DNA from: Azotobacter chroococcum
GTDB lineage: Bacteria > Pseudomonadota > Gammaproteobacteria > Pseudomonadales > Pseudomonadaceae
Direction: 5' to 3'
Assembly (NCBI RefSeq): GCF_004339665.1
Contig: NZ_SMMU01000001.1
Coordinates: 208,094 to 272,093, forward strand
DNA length: 64,000 bases
Shown piece after piece: positions 8,450-17,038 of this stretch (its first letter is position 1; the number at the start of each line of letters is the position of its first letter). The position numbers were made by a program, and so were the translations under genes. Under the pieces are notes generated by a model, which made no database searches, had not been told where the DNA came from, and was given only the letters and a program-made list of their open reading frames with translations.

Positions 8450-8812
8450 GCATGAACAAGTTGGCGACCTGATCATGGACCGAAGCAAATCGTTGCAACT
8501 GACTTGAAGCGGCGCATCACCTTCTCGCATACCCGGGTCGGTTGGTGCGAATTCTCCGCCCGGTTGTTCAACCCCCTTGTGCTGGCGGTGTTCGAGGTTC
8601 AACCCCATTTTCCTGTTCGCCGCCGCATAACTCCCGAGCTTGTCAGTGATCAGGACACGCGGAGCGCGACCGTGCTTCCTGAGCAGCTTGCGCATGAGCC
8701 GCCTGCCTGTCGCGCCAGCGTTGCACCAGCACATCGAGCATCGCGCCGTGCTGGTCCAGCGCGCGCCACAGCCAGTGTTTCCTGCTGCTGAGGGTGACGT
8801 AGAGCGAATAGT
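8450..8812 (-). mobile_element. Degenerate IS6-family transposase remnant
   Basis: On the minus strand, fragments of an IS6/IS26-type DDE transposase lie in successive frames: RKHWLWRALDQHGAMLDVLV, then MRKLLRKHGRAPRVLITDKL with SYAAANRKM and LEHRQHKG, then LNNRAENSHQPTRV with EKVMRRFKS, and finally LQRFASVHDQVANLF. At least two or three frameshifts separate them, and the N-terminal third is absent. The pieces match the family in order, so this is a decayed partial copy that cannot move by itself. It abuts the truncated MFS gene. Confidence 0.8.
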
Positions 8813-9224
8813 TGAGGATCCAGCCGGAGAACGGCCCGCCCTCCAGGCCGGACACCGGAATGGCGGCCATGAACAGGGCCATGATGCGGCCGCGGCGGCT
8901 GGCCGGGAACCACTGCGAGAGGTAGAGCACCATGCCCAGGAAGAAGCCGGCTTCGGCGGCACCGGTGAACAGGCGCAGGGCGTAGAGCTGGCCGGGCGTC
9001 TCGACCAGCAGCAGGGCAGTCGAAGCCAGGCCCCAGGCGATCATCATCACGGCGATCCAGCGGCGCGGGCCGAAGCGGTTCAGCGCCAGGTTGCTGGGCA
9101 CGCCGCAGAGCACGTAGCCGATGAAGAAGATGCCGGCGCCGAGGCCGTAGACGTTTCGATACAACGCGTTCCGCTCGTTCTGGACAGCGACGGAACAGGC
9201 TGTGGGGCTGTCGGGAAGGGACAT
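8813..9224 (-). pseudogene. MFS anion:cation symporter, N-terminal fragment with internal deletion
   Basis: The frame encodes about the first third of a major-facilitator transporter of the anion:cation symporter family (glucarate/glycerate-like). It has PSNLALNRFGPRRWIAVMMI, FTGAAEAGFFLGMVLYLSQW and FPASRRGRIMALF. Two lesions are visible. Near 9170 the text passes directly from NALYRNV to YGLGAGIFFIG, so the first membrane helix and its YLDRxN-type segment, about 40 residues, are missing. At about 8813 the frame enters the IS6 transposase remnant, and the rest of the transporter is absent. It lies divergent from cdaR, where a glycerate or sugar-diacid importer would be expected. Confidence 0.8.
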
Positions 9225-9494
9225 TTCTTATCTCTCTTGTGGTTGTTATTCGGAGCCGCTATCCACCACGGGCTCCTTGGCTGCGGAGTCTCGGCGATCG
9301 ACTGGCCATCGTCTTCGGCGATCTGCACGACAGCCGGCCTGCCCGGTTGTGCAGATGAACAATGCCCCTGCCGGGGGACGAGCCGATGCTGGGCGCCCCA
9401 TCGGGATTCGGGACACCGGCGCGGGACTGGCGTACACAATTGAAGAGGCCCTTCCGAGAGGGCTGGACAGGTTTCGCCACGGGAGTGGACTTGC

Positions 9495-10598
9495 ATGTTC
9501 GAACTGGACCATGAGCTGGCGCAGGACATCGTCACACGGGCGATGGCGATCCTGCCGTACAACGTCAACGTGATGGACAGCCAGGGGCTGATCCTCGCCA
9601 GCGGCGAGCCCAGCCGGATCGACACCCGCCACGAGGGCGCGCAGCTGGTGCTGTCCAACGCCCGGGTGGTGGCGATCGATAGCCAGGCGGCGGCCTGCCT
9701 GAAGGGCGTGCAGCCGGGGATCAACCTGCCGCTGTTCTTCGACCGGCAACTGATCGGCGTGCTGGGCATCACCGGCGACCCGGAGCAGGTACGCCTCTAC
9801 GGCGAGCTGCTGCGCATGACCGCCGAAATGCTGGTCGCCCAGCGCCACCAGCAGGCCGAACACCGCTGGCGGCGCCAGCGCAGCGACGACCTGATGGCGC
9901 TGCTCCTGGAAGAAGGCGGCGACGCCCCGCGGCTGCTCGACGAGGCCCGCCTGCTCGGTCTCAAGCCGCAGCTGGCGCGCACGCCCTGGCTGTTCGAGCT
10001 GGCCGAGGGGCAGTCGGCCGAGCGACTGGGCGACTGGCTGCAGGGGCGCCATCCGGACAGCTGGTGCGTCTCGCCGGCGGCCGGCTCGCTAGTCTGGTGC
10101 CAGCCCGGAGCCAGCCTCGACGAGCAGGCGCAGACGCAGCTGCTGGAGCGGCTCGCGGCACAGGGCTGGCAGGTGCTGCGCGTCGCCGTCGGCGAGCTGG
10201 CCGAGGGCGTCGAGGGCATGCGCCACGGTTACCGCCGGGTGCGCGACCTGTTGGCCTACGGCCGGGCGATCCTCTCCCGACAGCGGCTGCTCGGCCTGTC
10301 GCGCTATCGCCTGCCGGCACTGCTCTGGCACTACCGCGACAACGAGGCGGTCAGGGAACTGCTGCAGCCGCTGCAGCAGCTGCGTGCCCGCGATGCCGGC
10401 GGCCAGTTGCTCGGCACCCTGCGCAGCTGGTGCGAGCACCGCGGGCACAGCCAGGCCTGCGCCGATGCCCTCGGTGTGCACCGCAACAGCCTGCGCTACC
10501 GCCTGGAGCGGATCGCCGAGCTGAGCGGGGTCGATCCGCTGCGCCTGGATGGCCTGCTGACCCTCTACCTGGGCATGCAACTGCTGCCGGAGGCCTGA
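9495..10598 (+). CDS. cdaR: CdaR/SdaR-type sugar-diacid regulator
   Basis: This 367-residue transcriptional regulator resembles CdaR, which activates genes for glucarate, galactarate and glycerate use. Residues about 1-135 form the putative sugar-diacid recognition domain (MFELDHELAQDIVTRAMAIL, and VQPGINLPLFFDRQLIGVLGITG). The C-terminal PucR-type helix-turn-helix is visible near residues 315-345 (ADALGVHRNSLRYRLERI). GGGAG lies nine bases before ATG 9495. It is transcribed away from the broken MFS gene and toward glycerate kinase, which is the usual arrangement. It may therefore still control the kinase although the transporter is gone. Confidence 0.88.
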   Translation: MFELDHELAQDIVTRAMAILPYNVNVMDSQGLILASGEPSRIDTRHEGAQLVLSNARVVAIDSQAAACLKGVQPGINLPLFFDRQLIGVLGITGDPEQVRLYGELLRMTAEMLVAQRHQQAEHRWRRQRSDDLMALLLEEGGDAPRLLDEARLLGLKPQLARTPWLFELAEGQSAERLGDWLQGRHPDSWCVSPAAGSLVWCQPGASLDEQAQTQLLERLAAQGWQVLRVAVGELAEGVEGMRHGYRRVRDLLAYGRAILSRQRLLGLSRYRLPALLWHYRDNEAVRELLQPLQQLRARDAGGQLLGTLRSWCEHRGHSQACADALGVHRNSLRYRLERIAELSGVDPLRLDGLLTLYLGMQLLPEA

Positions 10599-10731
10599 GG
10601 CTTTGTGCTTTTGCACAGAAATGCCGCGCCGCTCTTGGTCGTTCCGTCGACGCGCGCCGGATGCTTGCCCCGCAGAATGAGGCCAGCGCCTGCGCGCATC
10701 CCATCCTCCAAGACAAGAAGAGAAGTCCGCC

Positions 10732-11868
10732 ATGAAAATCGTCATCGCTCCCGATTCGTTCAAGGAAAGCCTGTCGGCCGCCGAGGTGGCCGCGGCCATC
10801 GCCGCCGGGCTCGGTGAGGTCTGGCCGCAGGCCGAGCTGCTCTGCCGGCCGATGGCCGACGGCGGCGAGGGCACGGTGGACGCGGTGATCGCCGCGGTCG
10901 GCGGCGAGCGCCGCGAAAGCCTGGTGCGCGGCCCGCTCGGCGAGCCGGTGGCGGCGCACTGGGGCTGGGTCGCCGGGAACCGCAGCGCGGTGATCGAGAT
11001 GGCCGCGGCCAGCGGCCTGCACCGGGTGCCGGCGAACCGCCGCGATGCCTTGCGCAGCTGCACCTACGGCACCGGCGAGCTGATCCTCGCGGCGCTGGAG
11101 GCCGGCGCCGAGCGGATCGTCCTCGGTTTTGGCGGCAGCGCCACCAACGACGCCGGCAGCGGCATGCTGCGCGCCCTCGGCGCGTGCTTCGAAGACGCCG
11201 AAGGCCGCCCGCTGCCGCCCGGCGGCGCGGCGCTGGCGCAGCTGCAGCGGATCGACCTGACGGGCCTCGATGCGCGCCTGGCGCAGGTGGATTTCGAGGT
11301 CGCCTGCGACGTCGACAACCCGCTGTGCGGGCCGCGCGGCGCCTCGCAGGTGTTCGGTCCGCAGAAGGGCGCGACGCCGGAGCAGGTGCGCCAGCTCGAC
11401 GCCGCCCTTGCCCGCTTCGCCGACGTCTGCGCGACGGCGCTGGGCCGCGATGCGCGGGACAACCCCGGCAGCGGCGCGGCCGGCGGCATCGGCTTCGCGG
11501 CGCGGACCTTCCTCGGCGCGGCCTTCCGTCCCGGCATCGAGCTGGTCGCCGAGGTCAGCGGCCTGGAGCAGGCGGTGATCGGCGCCGACCTGGTGATCAC
11601 CGGCGAGGGCCGGATCGACGAGCAGACCCTGCACGGCAAGACGCCGATGGGCGTGGCGACCATCGCCAAGCGCCACGGCGTGCCGGTCGTCGCCCTGGCC
11701 GGCACGCTCGGCGAGGGCTACGAGCGCCTCTACGGCCACGGCATCGACGCCGCCTTCAGCCTGGCGCCGGGACCGATCAGCCTGACCGCCGCCCTCGCCG
11801 ACGCCCCCGTCCTGCTGCGCCGGCGCGCCGCCGACATCGCCCGGCTCTGGCGCCTGGCGCGCGGCTGA
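10732..11868 (+). CDS. Glycerate kinase (GarK/GlxK family)
   Basis: This 378-residue enzyme phosphorylates D-glycerate with ATP, feeding glycolysis from glycerate, tartronate semialdehyde or sugar-diacid breakdown. The first residues MKIVIAPDSFKESLSAAEVA are the classic start of the family. The glycine-rich LGFGGSATNDAGSGML and DLVITGEGRIDEQTLHGKTP segments are also characteristic. Length matches the family (about 375-385). It follows cdaR by 133 bp in the same direction, suggesting control by CdaR. The 2-hydroxyacid dehydrogenase nearby could supply glycerate from hydroxypyruvate; that link is inference. Confidence 0.93.
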   Translation: MKIVIAPDSFKESLSAAEVAAAIAAGLGEVWPQAELLCRPMADGGEGTVDAVIAAVGGERRESLVRGPLGEPVAAHWGWVAGNRSAVIEMAAASGLHRVPANRRDALRSCTYGTGELILAALEAGAERIVLGFGGSATNDAGSGMLRALGACFEDAEGRPLPPGGAALAQLQRIDLTGLDARLAQVDFEVACDVDNPLCGPRGASQVFGPQKGATPEQVRQLDAALARFADVCATALGRDARDNPGSGAAGGIGFAARTFLGAAFRPGIELVAEVSGLEQAVIGADLVITGEGRIDEQTLHGKTPMGVATIAKRHGVPVVALAGTLGEGYERLYGHGIDAAFSLAPGPISLTAALADAPVLLRRRAADIARLWRLARG

Positions 11869-12083
11869 GGGCCGCGCCGACCTCCGCGTCCGCCCCGCCG
11901 CTGCCTTCCGGGCGCCGCGTCCCCGGCTTCCTGCCCCGGTGGCCACGGATGGTGAAATCGGCTCCAGTCCCCCAGAATAGGCCGCCCCCTGGCTGGAGCC
12001 CCTGCAGCACCGGCCCCGGGCGGACAGATCCGAGCGCTCGCGAGTCGAACAGGCGCTCACCCCTTCGAACCGGGAGAAAGTAG

Positions 12084-12344
12084 ATGCCCTTACTGGCCGG
12101 AATTCTCAGCGTTCTCGCGCTGCTGCTGGCTGCGGCCACCATCGTCGGCGTGATCGCGCCGTCGCTGTTCAGGAACCGAAAGACCGGACAGGTACCCAAG
12201 CGCCTGTCGGTGCTGGTGTGGGGGTGCATTGCCGTGTTCGTGGCGATGGTGCTGGCCGGCAGCCTCGTTCCGGCGCCGCCCCCTGCGCCGGCGACGGCCG
12301 GGGCTGCGGCAAATGAAGCTGCTTCGGGAAACGCTCCCCGCTGA
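12084..12344 (+). CDS. Small two-helix membrane protein
   Basis: This 86-residue protein has two hydrophobic segments (about residues 4-25 and 43-62) separated by a short basic loop (RNRKTGQVPKR), then an alanine/proline-rich C-terminal tail. GGGAGA lies about seven bases before ATG 12084. I recognise no domain; it looks like a conserved hypothetical inner-membrane protein. It stands alone between glycerate kinase and a repeat region. Confidence 0.6.
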   Translation: MPLLAGILSVLALLLAAATIVGVIAPSLFRNRKTGQVPKRLSVLVWGCIAVFVAMVLAGSLVPAPPPAPATAGAAANEAASGNAPR

Positions 12345-12396
12345 GGGGACTCTGATTCGGCTGGTGCTTGGCTGAACGCAGGGGGAGTGGCTGGGG

Positions 12397-13080
12397 ATGT
12401 TGGCCCGTTTTCCGGGCGTCATGACGAAGCGCTTTCCTCGGCCCCAACGACGGGTTTCGCCTTGCACGGCGAGTCACTTTCTTCTTGCTTGCCCAAGAAG
12501 AAAGTGACCAAAGAAGAACGGCACCCGACATCCGGCCCTTCACTGCGCTGCGCTCCGTTGCGGGTTCCCTCCCTCCGGCACTGCTCCGGGGGCACGCCGC
12601 GAAGGGACGTCCCTGTCCCTTCGCGACTCGCTCGGCGTCCTGCCTCGCGTCCCCCTCCACAGCGCCTGCGCTCGGCCTTCTGTAGGGGACTTGGGTGTGG
12701 GCTGAACCCTCACAAAGCCTCTCAGGTTTCAGGCGGCGGCTTCTGGCTTTTTGCTTTTTGACGCCAAAGCTGCCAAGCGGCACCGAACGCCCCTTGCAGA
12801 AGGCCGAGCGGAGTCGTCGTGGAAGGGGTTGAGCCGCATGGATGCGGCGAAAGGCCCGATGGCCAGGGATGGCCTTTCGGGCCGGGCCCCTGGAACGACG
12901 ACGGAGAGAGGGAACCCGGAGCGCAGCGCAGGGCCGGATGATAGGGGCAAGCGGTTTTGGTTACTTTTGCCGCGACTGGCAAAAGTGACTCGCCGTGCAA
13001 GGCGAAACCTGTCGGCGGGGCCGAGGAAAGCGCTTCGTCATATCCCCGGGAAACGGGCCACCATCCACCGAAGCCAGACC
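12397..13080. repeat. Large imperfect inverted repeat
   Basis: About 12397-12480 reappears reverse-complemented at about 12985-13068: both contain GGCCCGTTT, ATGACGAAGCGC, TTTCCTCGGCCCC, GGTTTCGCCTTGCACGG and CGAGTCACTTT. The first arm ends in a perfect 14-bp hairpin (12473-12508, loop 12487-12494). The second arm has GTTACTTTTGCC paired with GGCAAAAGTGAC. The central part has no supportable gene. Similar GCCTTGCACGGCGAGTCAC-type sequences recur in pseudomonad genomes to my memory, so this may be two inward-facing copies of a dispersed non-coding repeat. Confidence 0.65.
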
Positions 13081-13138
13081 TCACACCAATAGTGGAGGTT
13101 GAAAGCGACATCCCTCTGCCCCTTCCTCACACCACTAC

Positions 13139-13176
13139 ATTCATTTTTTACATATTAGAATATGCAAAAAATGAAT
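13139..13176. promoter_or_regulatory. AT-rich 38-bp palindrome upstream of cluster II
   Basis: Two 18-bp arms (13139-13156 and 13159-13176) pair with a single mismatch around a central AG. The arms begin ATTCATTTTTT and end AAAAAATGAAT. It lies 120 bp before the first gene of sulfur cluster II. The low GC of the stem and absence of a gene ending here argue for an operator rather than a terminator. A LysR-type protein such as CysB is a possible binder, which is inference. Confidence 0.55.
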
Positions 13177-13296
13177 TTCCATCATCAAGACACGCTCTGT
13201 AGCCTTCTAAGCAACCAGCCGGACAAGATCCTTTTCTTATAAGAGACGAACAGGCCCTTGTCCTATCCATCCCTCGCACAGGCAGGAGCCCGGCAC

Positions 13297-14388
13297 ATGA
13301 GCGTTCAGATTCTCGGCATGATCGGCCATCGACTTTCCTCGGAAACCATCGCCCCGGTGGGTCCGGTGTTCGACAAGAACTACATCCGCAACTTCGCCCA
13401 GGCGCACGAGAACGCCGGCTTCGACCGCATCCTGGTCGGCTACTGGTCCGATCAGCCCGACGGCTTCCTGGTCACCGCCCTGGCCGGCCTGTCCACCAGC
13501 CGCATCGGCCTCTTGCTCGCGCACCGCCCGGGCTTCGTCGCGCCGACCCTGGCCGCGCGCAAGCTGGCCACCCTCGACCAGTTGCTCGACGGCCGCCTGG
13601 CGCTGAACGTGATCAGCGGCGGCAGCGACACCGAGCAGCGCAAGGACGGCGACTTCCTCGACCACGACCGGCGCTATGCGCGCACCGACGAGTTCCTCGA
13701 GGTGGTGCGCAAGACCTGGACCGCCGAGCAGCCGTTCGACCACCAGGGCGAGTTCTATCAGGTCGAGCAGGCCTTCTCGGCGGTCAAGAGCGAGCAGAAG
13801 CCGCACCTGCCGGTGTATTTCAGCGGCGCCTCGGACGCGGCGATCCGCGTCGCCGGCAAGCACGCCGACGTCTACATGCTGTGGGGCGAATCCCTGCAGC
13901 AGACCCGCGAACTGGTCGAGCGGGTCCGCGCCGAGGCGGCCAGGCACGGGCGCGACATCGAGTTCAGCGTGTCCTTCCGGCCGATCGTCGCCGCCACCGA
14001 GGACGCCGCCTGGGCCAAGGCCGAGGTCATCCTGAGCCGCGCCCGCGCGCGCCATGAAGTGGCCCGCCCGGAACTCTCCCTCAAGCCGGAAAGCATCGGT
14101 GCCCAGCGCCTGCGCGCCACCGTGGCCCAGGGCGAGCGGGTCGACAAGCGCCTGTGGACCGGCATCGCCGGACTGGTCGGCGGCGGCCACAACTCCACCG
14201 CGCTGGTCGGCACCCCCGAACAGGTCGCCGACGCCCTGATCGACTACTACGACCTGGGCATCCGCAACATCCTGATCCGCGGCTTCGACCCGCTCAACGA
14301 CACCGTCGACTACGGCCGCGAGCTGATCCCGCTGATCCGCGCCAAGGCGGCCGAACGCGACTTGCAGAACAGCGCCCGCCGCGCCTGA
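13297..14388 (+). CDS. SsuD-like FMNH2-dependent alkanesulfonate monooxygenase
   Basis: This 363-residue bacterial-luciferase-like (LLM) flavin-dependent monooxygenase should use reduced FMN and O2 to cleave the C-S bond of a sulfonate or sulfone, releasing sulfite. Family features are the TIM-barrel pattern FAQAHENAGFDRILVGYWSDQPDGF, HRPGFVAPTLAARKLATLDQ, and NVISGGSDTEQRKDGD; the last segment is characteristic of SsuD/MsuD relatives. ATG 13297 is preceded by AGGAG eight bases upstream; the longer frame to 13258 has no such site. It opens cluster II. No flavin reductase partner (SsuE-like) is encoded nearby. The exact substrate cannot be read from sequence. Confidence 0.88.
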   Translation: MSVQILGMIGHRLSSETIAPVGPVFDKNYIRNFAQAHENAGFDRILVGYWSDQPDGFLVTALAGLSTSRIGLLLAHRPGFVAPTLAARKLATLDQLLDGRLALNVISGGSDTEQRKDGDFLDHDRRYARTDEFLEVVRKTWTAEQPFDHQGEFYQVEQAFSAVKSEQKPHLPVYFSGASDAAIRVAGKHADVYMLWGESLQQTRELVERVRAEAARHGRDIEFSVSFRPIVAATEDAAWAKAEVILSRARARHEVARPELSLKPESIGAQRLRATVAQGERVDKRLWTGIAGLVGGGHNSTALVGTPEQVADALIDYYDLGIRNILIRGFDPLNDTVDYGRELIPLIRAKAAERDLQNSARRA

Positions 14389-14462
14389 GCCCCTTCCCCG
14401 CCGCAACATCCGGCGCGACCGCACCAGCGGAGCGCTCCACAGCCTTTCGTGGAGAACGCTCG

Positions 14463-14528
14463 ATGACCGATCCGCTGCTCGCCCCGGCGAGCCTCCTTCC
14501 CCTGCCCGACCGCGAGACCGACCGATGA
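14463..14528 (+). CDS. Short upstream ORF coupled to the DszA-like gene
   Basis: A 21-codon frame begins at ATG 14463 with GGAG eight bases upstream and ends in TGA overlapping the next start (ATGA at 14525-14528). The following gene has no ribosome site of its own, so ribosomes finishing this peptide could reinitiate there. The peptide, starting MTDPLLAPASLLPLP, has no cysteine and no internal methionine. Translational coupling is inferred from layout; I do not recognise the peptide. Confidence 0.4.
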   Translation: MTDPLLAPASLLPLPDRETDR

Positions 14529-15850
14529 GCCGCCAGATCCACCTGGCCGGCTTCCTGCTCGCCGGCCCCGTCGTCCACAGCCATGCCGTCTGGCGCCACC
14601 CGGACACCCTCGGCGACTACCTCGATCCCGAGTACTACGCGCGCAGCGCCCGGGTGCTGGAGGAAGGCCTGTTCGACCTGCTGTTCTTCGCCGACCGCTT
14701 CGCCATCGGCGACCAGCTGGGTGGCGCCCGCGAACTCGCGCTGCGCTACGGCGCCCAGGACGCCACCCGCCTCGACCCGCTGCCGATCCTCTCCTACCTG
14801 GTCGGCCAGACGCGCCGGCTCGGCCTCGGCGTCACCCGCTCGACCACCTACTACGAGCCGGCCCACGTGGCCCGTTCGCTGGCCACCCTCGACCACCTGT
14901 CGCGCGGGCGCGCCGCCTGGAACATCGTCACCTCGATGAACGACAGCGAGGGCCGGCTGTTCGGCAAGGACCGCCATCTGGAACACGACCTGCGCTACGA
15001 CCGCGCCGACGAGTTCGTCGAGGTCGCCCTGAAGCTGTGGAGCAGCTGGGCGCCGGGCGCGCTCAAGCTCGACCGCGAACAGGGCATCCTCGCCGACCCG
15101 GCCGGGGTCCGCGACGTCGCCCACCGGGGCGAATGGTTCAAGGTCGAAGGTCCGCTGAACATCCCGCGCAGCCCGCAGGGCCGCCCGCTGCTGATCCAGG
15201 CCGGCTCCAGCGGCCGCGGCCGGCGTTTCGGCGCGCGCTGGGCCGAGGCGATCTTCAGTATCCACGGCAACCTGCCGGCCATGCGCGCCTTCCGCGACGA
15301 CGTGCGCCGGCAGGTGGTCGCCCAGGGCCGGGCGGCGGACCAGTGCAAGGTGCTCACCGCGGTGATGCCCTTCATCGGCGGCAGCGAGGCCGAGGCGCGC
15401 GCCAGGCGCGACCGCCACAACGCCCTGGCGCGCCCGGAGATCGGCCTGGCGACCCTGGCCGCGCAGCTCAACTTCGACTTCTCCGCCTACCCCCTGGATA
15501 CCCGCCTGGAAGCGATCGCCGCACAGCCCGAAACCCCGCCGGCGGTGGCCGAGAAGCTGCGCTCGCTGGGCGCCTCGCTGAGCCTCGGCGAACTCGCGCA
15601 AAGCTTCGCCAGCAGCGTGCGCGTGCCGCAGCTGGTGGGCACCGGCGTGCAGATCGCCGAGCAGCTGGCGGAGATCTTCAACGCCGGCGGCTGCGACGGC
15701 TTCGTGATCTCCCCCGGCTACCTGCCGGGCTCCTTCGCCGAATTCGCCGAGAGCGTGGTGCCGCACCTGCAGCGCCTGGGTCTCTACCGCCGCGCCTACG
15801 AGGGCACGACCCTGCGCGAACACCTGGGCCTCGGCCCCCTGGAGGCCTGA
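14525..15850 (+). CDS. NtaA/SnaA/DszA-family flavin-dependent monooxygenase
   Basis: This 441-residue protein belongs to the two-component LLM monooxygenases that include nitrilotriacetate monooxygenase A and the sulfone-cleaving DszA. They take FMNH2 from a separate reductase. The start, SRQIHLAGFLLAGPVVHSH, and the block TRSTTYYEPAHVARSLATLD followed by GRAAWNIVTSMND are family signatures, as is RHLEHDLRYDRADEFVEVALKLW. It is one base pair from the next gene's start and coupled to a short upstream ORF. In this cluster a role in oxidising an organosulfur compound is likely; substrate is not determined. Confidence 0.88.
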   Translation: MSRQIHLAGFLLAGPVVHSHAVWRHPDTLGDYLDPEYYARSARVLEEGLFDLLFFADRFAIGDQLGGARELALRYGAQDATRLDPLPILSYLVGQTRRLGLGVTRSTTYYEPAHVARSLATLDHLSRGRAAWNIVTSMNDSEGRLFGKDRHLEHDLRYDRADEFVEVALKLWSSWAPGALKLDREQGILADPAGVRDVAHRGEWFKVEGPLNIPRSPQGRPLLIQAGSSGRGRRFGARWAEAIFSIHGNLPAMRAFRDDVRRQVVAQGRAADQCKVLTAVMPFIGGSEAEARARRDRHNALARPEIGLATLAAQLNFDFSAYPLDTRLEAIAAQPETPPAVAEKLRSLGASLSLGELAQSFASSVRVPQLVGTGVQIAEQLAEIFNAGGCDGFVISPGYLPGSFAEFAESVVPHLQRLGLYRRAYEGTTLREHLGLGPLEA

Positions 15851-17029
15851 ATGGGCACCCCCACGACCGCCGAGGACTGGCTGGCGCTGGCCCGCGAGAT
15901 CGGCGAGGAATTCGCCCGCGACATCGCCCGCCGCACCCGCACCCGCGAACGCCCCGACGCCCAGCTGCGGCGCCTCAAGGACAGCGGCCTGACCAACCTG
16001 GCGATCCCCCGCGAACTGGGCGGTGCCGGCCAGCGCTGGTCGCTGATCGTCCGCACCATCCGCGAACTGGCCGCCGGCGACGGCTCGGTCGGCATGCTCT
16101 ACGGCTACCACCAGCTCAACGTGGTCAACCTGCGCCGCGAGCCGCAGCCGCGCCGCGACCGCCTGCTGGCGGAAATCGCCGAACGCCGGCTGTGGCTGGC
16201 CGGGGTGGTCAACCCGCGCGACGACGACATCCTCGCCACGCCGGACGGCGAGGGTTTCCGCCTCGACGGCCGCAAGGGCTTCTGCAGCGGCGCGGCCTTC
16301 GCCGACCTGCTCAGCGTCAGCGCGCGGCATGCCCGCGACGGCCGGCGGCTGATGGCGCTGATCCCCGCCGACCGTCCCGGCCTGCACTACGCCGACGACT
16401 GGGACCACTTCGGCGTGGAGCGCAGCGACAGCGGCAGCTTCGTCCTCAGCGAGGTGCGCGCCGAGCCCGGCGAAATCATCGCCAACGACCTGGAGGACGG
16501 CGACGACTTCTCCGCGGTGATCCGCACCCCGGTCAACCAGTCCGCCTTCACCCAGTTCTACCTCGGCAGCGCCCTCGGCGCGCTGCGCGCGGCGCGCGCC
16601 TACGTGCACCGCGAAGGCCGCGCCTGGCTGCACGCCGGAGTCGACAAGGCCCATCAGGACCCGCTGCTGGTCAGCCAGTTCGGCGAGCTGTGGATCGCCC
16701 TGCAGGGCGCCATCGCCCTGGCCGACCGCGCCGCGCTCAAGGTCGACGAGCTGCTCGCCGCGGACGAAGCCTTCACCGCCGAGCTGCGCGGCGAGGCCGC
16801 CATCGAGGTGGCCGCCGCCAAGGTGCTCGCCGCCCGCACCGCGCTCGACGTCACCAGCCGGGTGTTCGAGGTGATGGGCGCGCGCGCCACCCACAACCGC
16901 TACGCCTTCGACCGCTTCTGGCGCGACACGCGCACCCACAGCCTGCACGACCCGCTCGCCCACAAGCTGCTGGAAGTCGGCGAATACGCCCTGAACGGCC
17001 GGTACCCGCCGGTGCGGGCCTACACCTGA
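15851..17029 (+). CDS. DszC/SfnB-like acyl-CoA dehydrogenase-family monooxygenase
   Basis: This 392-residue protein has the acyl-CoA dehydrogenase fold but groups by context and features with reduced-flavin-dependent sulfur oxygenases such as DszC. Recognisable parts are LKDSGLTNLAIPRELGGAG, AAGDGSVGMLYGYHQLN, GRKGFCSGAAFADLLSV and the C-terminal MGARATHNRYAFDRFWRDTR with THSLHDPLAHK. The terminal block is shared with two proteins of cluster III. It starts one base after the stop of the DszA-like gene, so the two oxygenases are almost certainly co-expressed and may catalyse consecutive steps. Confidence 0.85.
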   Translation: MGTPTTAEDWLALAREIGEEFARDIARRTRTRERPDAQLRRLKDSGLTNLAIPRELGGAGQRWSLIVRTIRELAAGDGSVGMLYGYHQLNVVNLRREPQPRRDRLLAEIAERRLWLAGVVNPRDDDILATPDGEGFRLDGRKGFCSGAAFADLLSVSARHARDGRRLMALIPADRPGLHYADDWDHFGVERSDSGSFVLSEVRAEPGEIIANDLEDGDDFSAVIRTPVNQSAFTQFYLGSALGALRAARAYVHREGRAWLHAGVDKAHQDPLLVSQFGELWIALQGAIALADRAALKVDELLAADEAFTAELRGEAAIEVAAAKVLAARTALDVTSRVFEVMGARATHNRYAFDRFWRDTRTHSLHDPLAHKLLEVGEYALNGRYPPVRAYT

Positions 17030-17038
17030 GGACACGCC

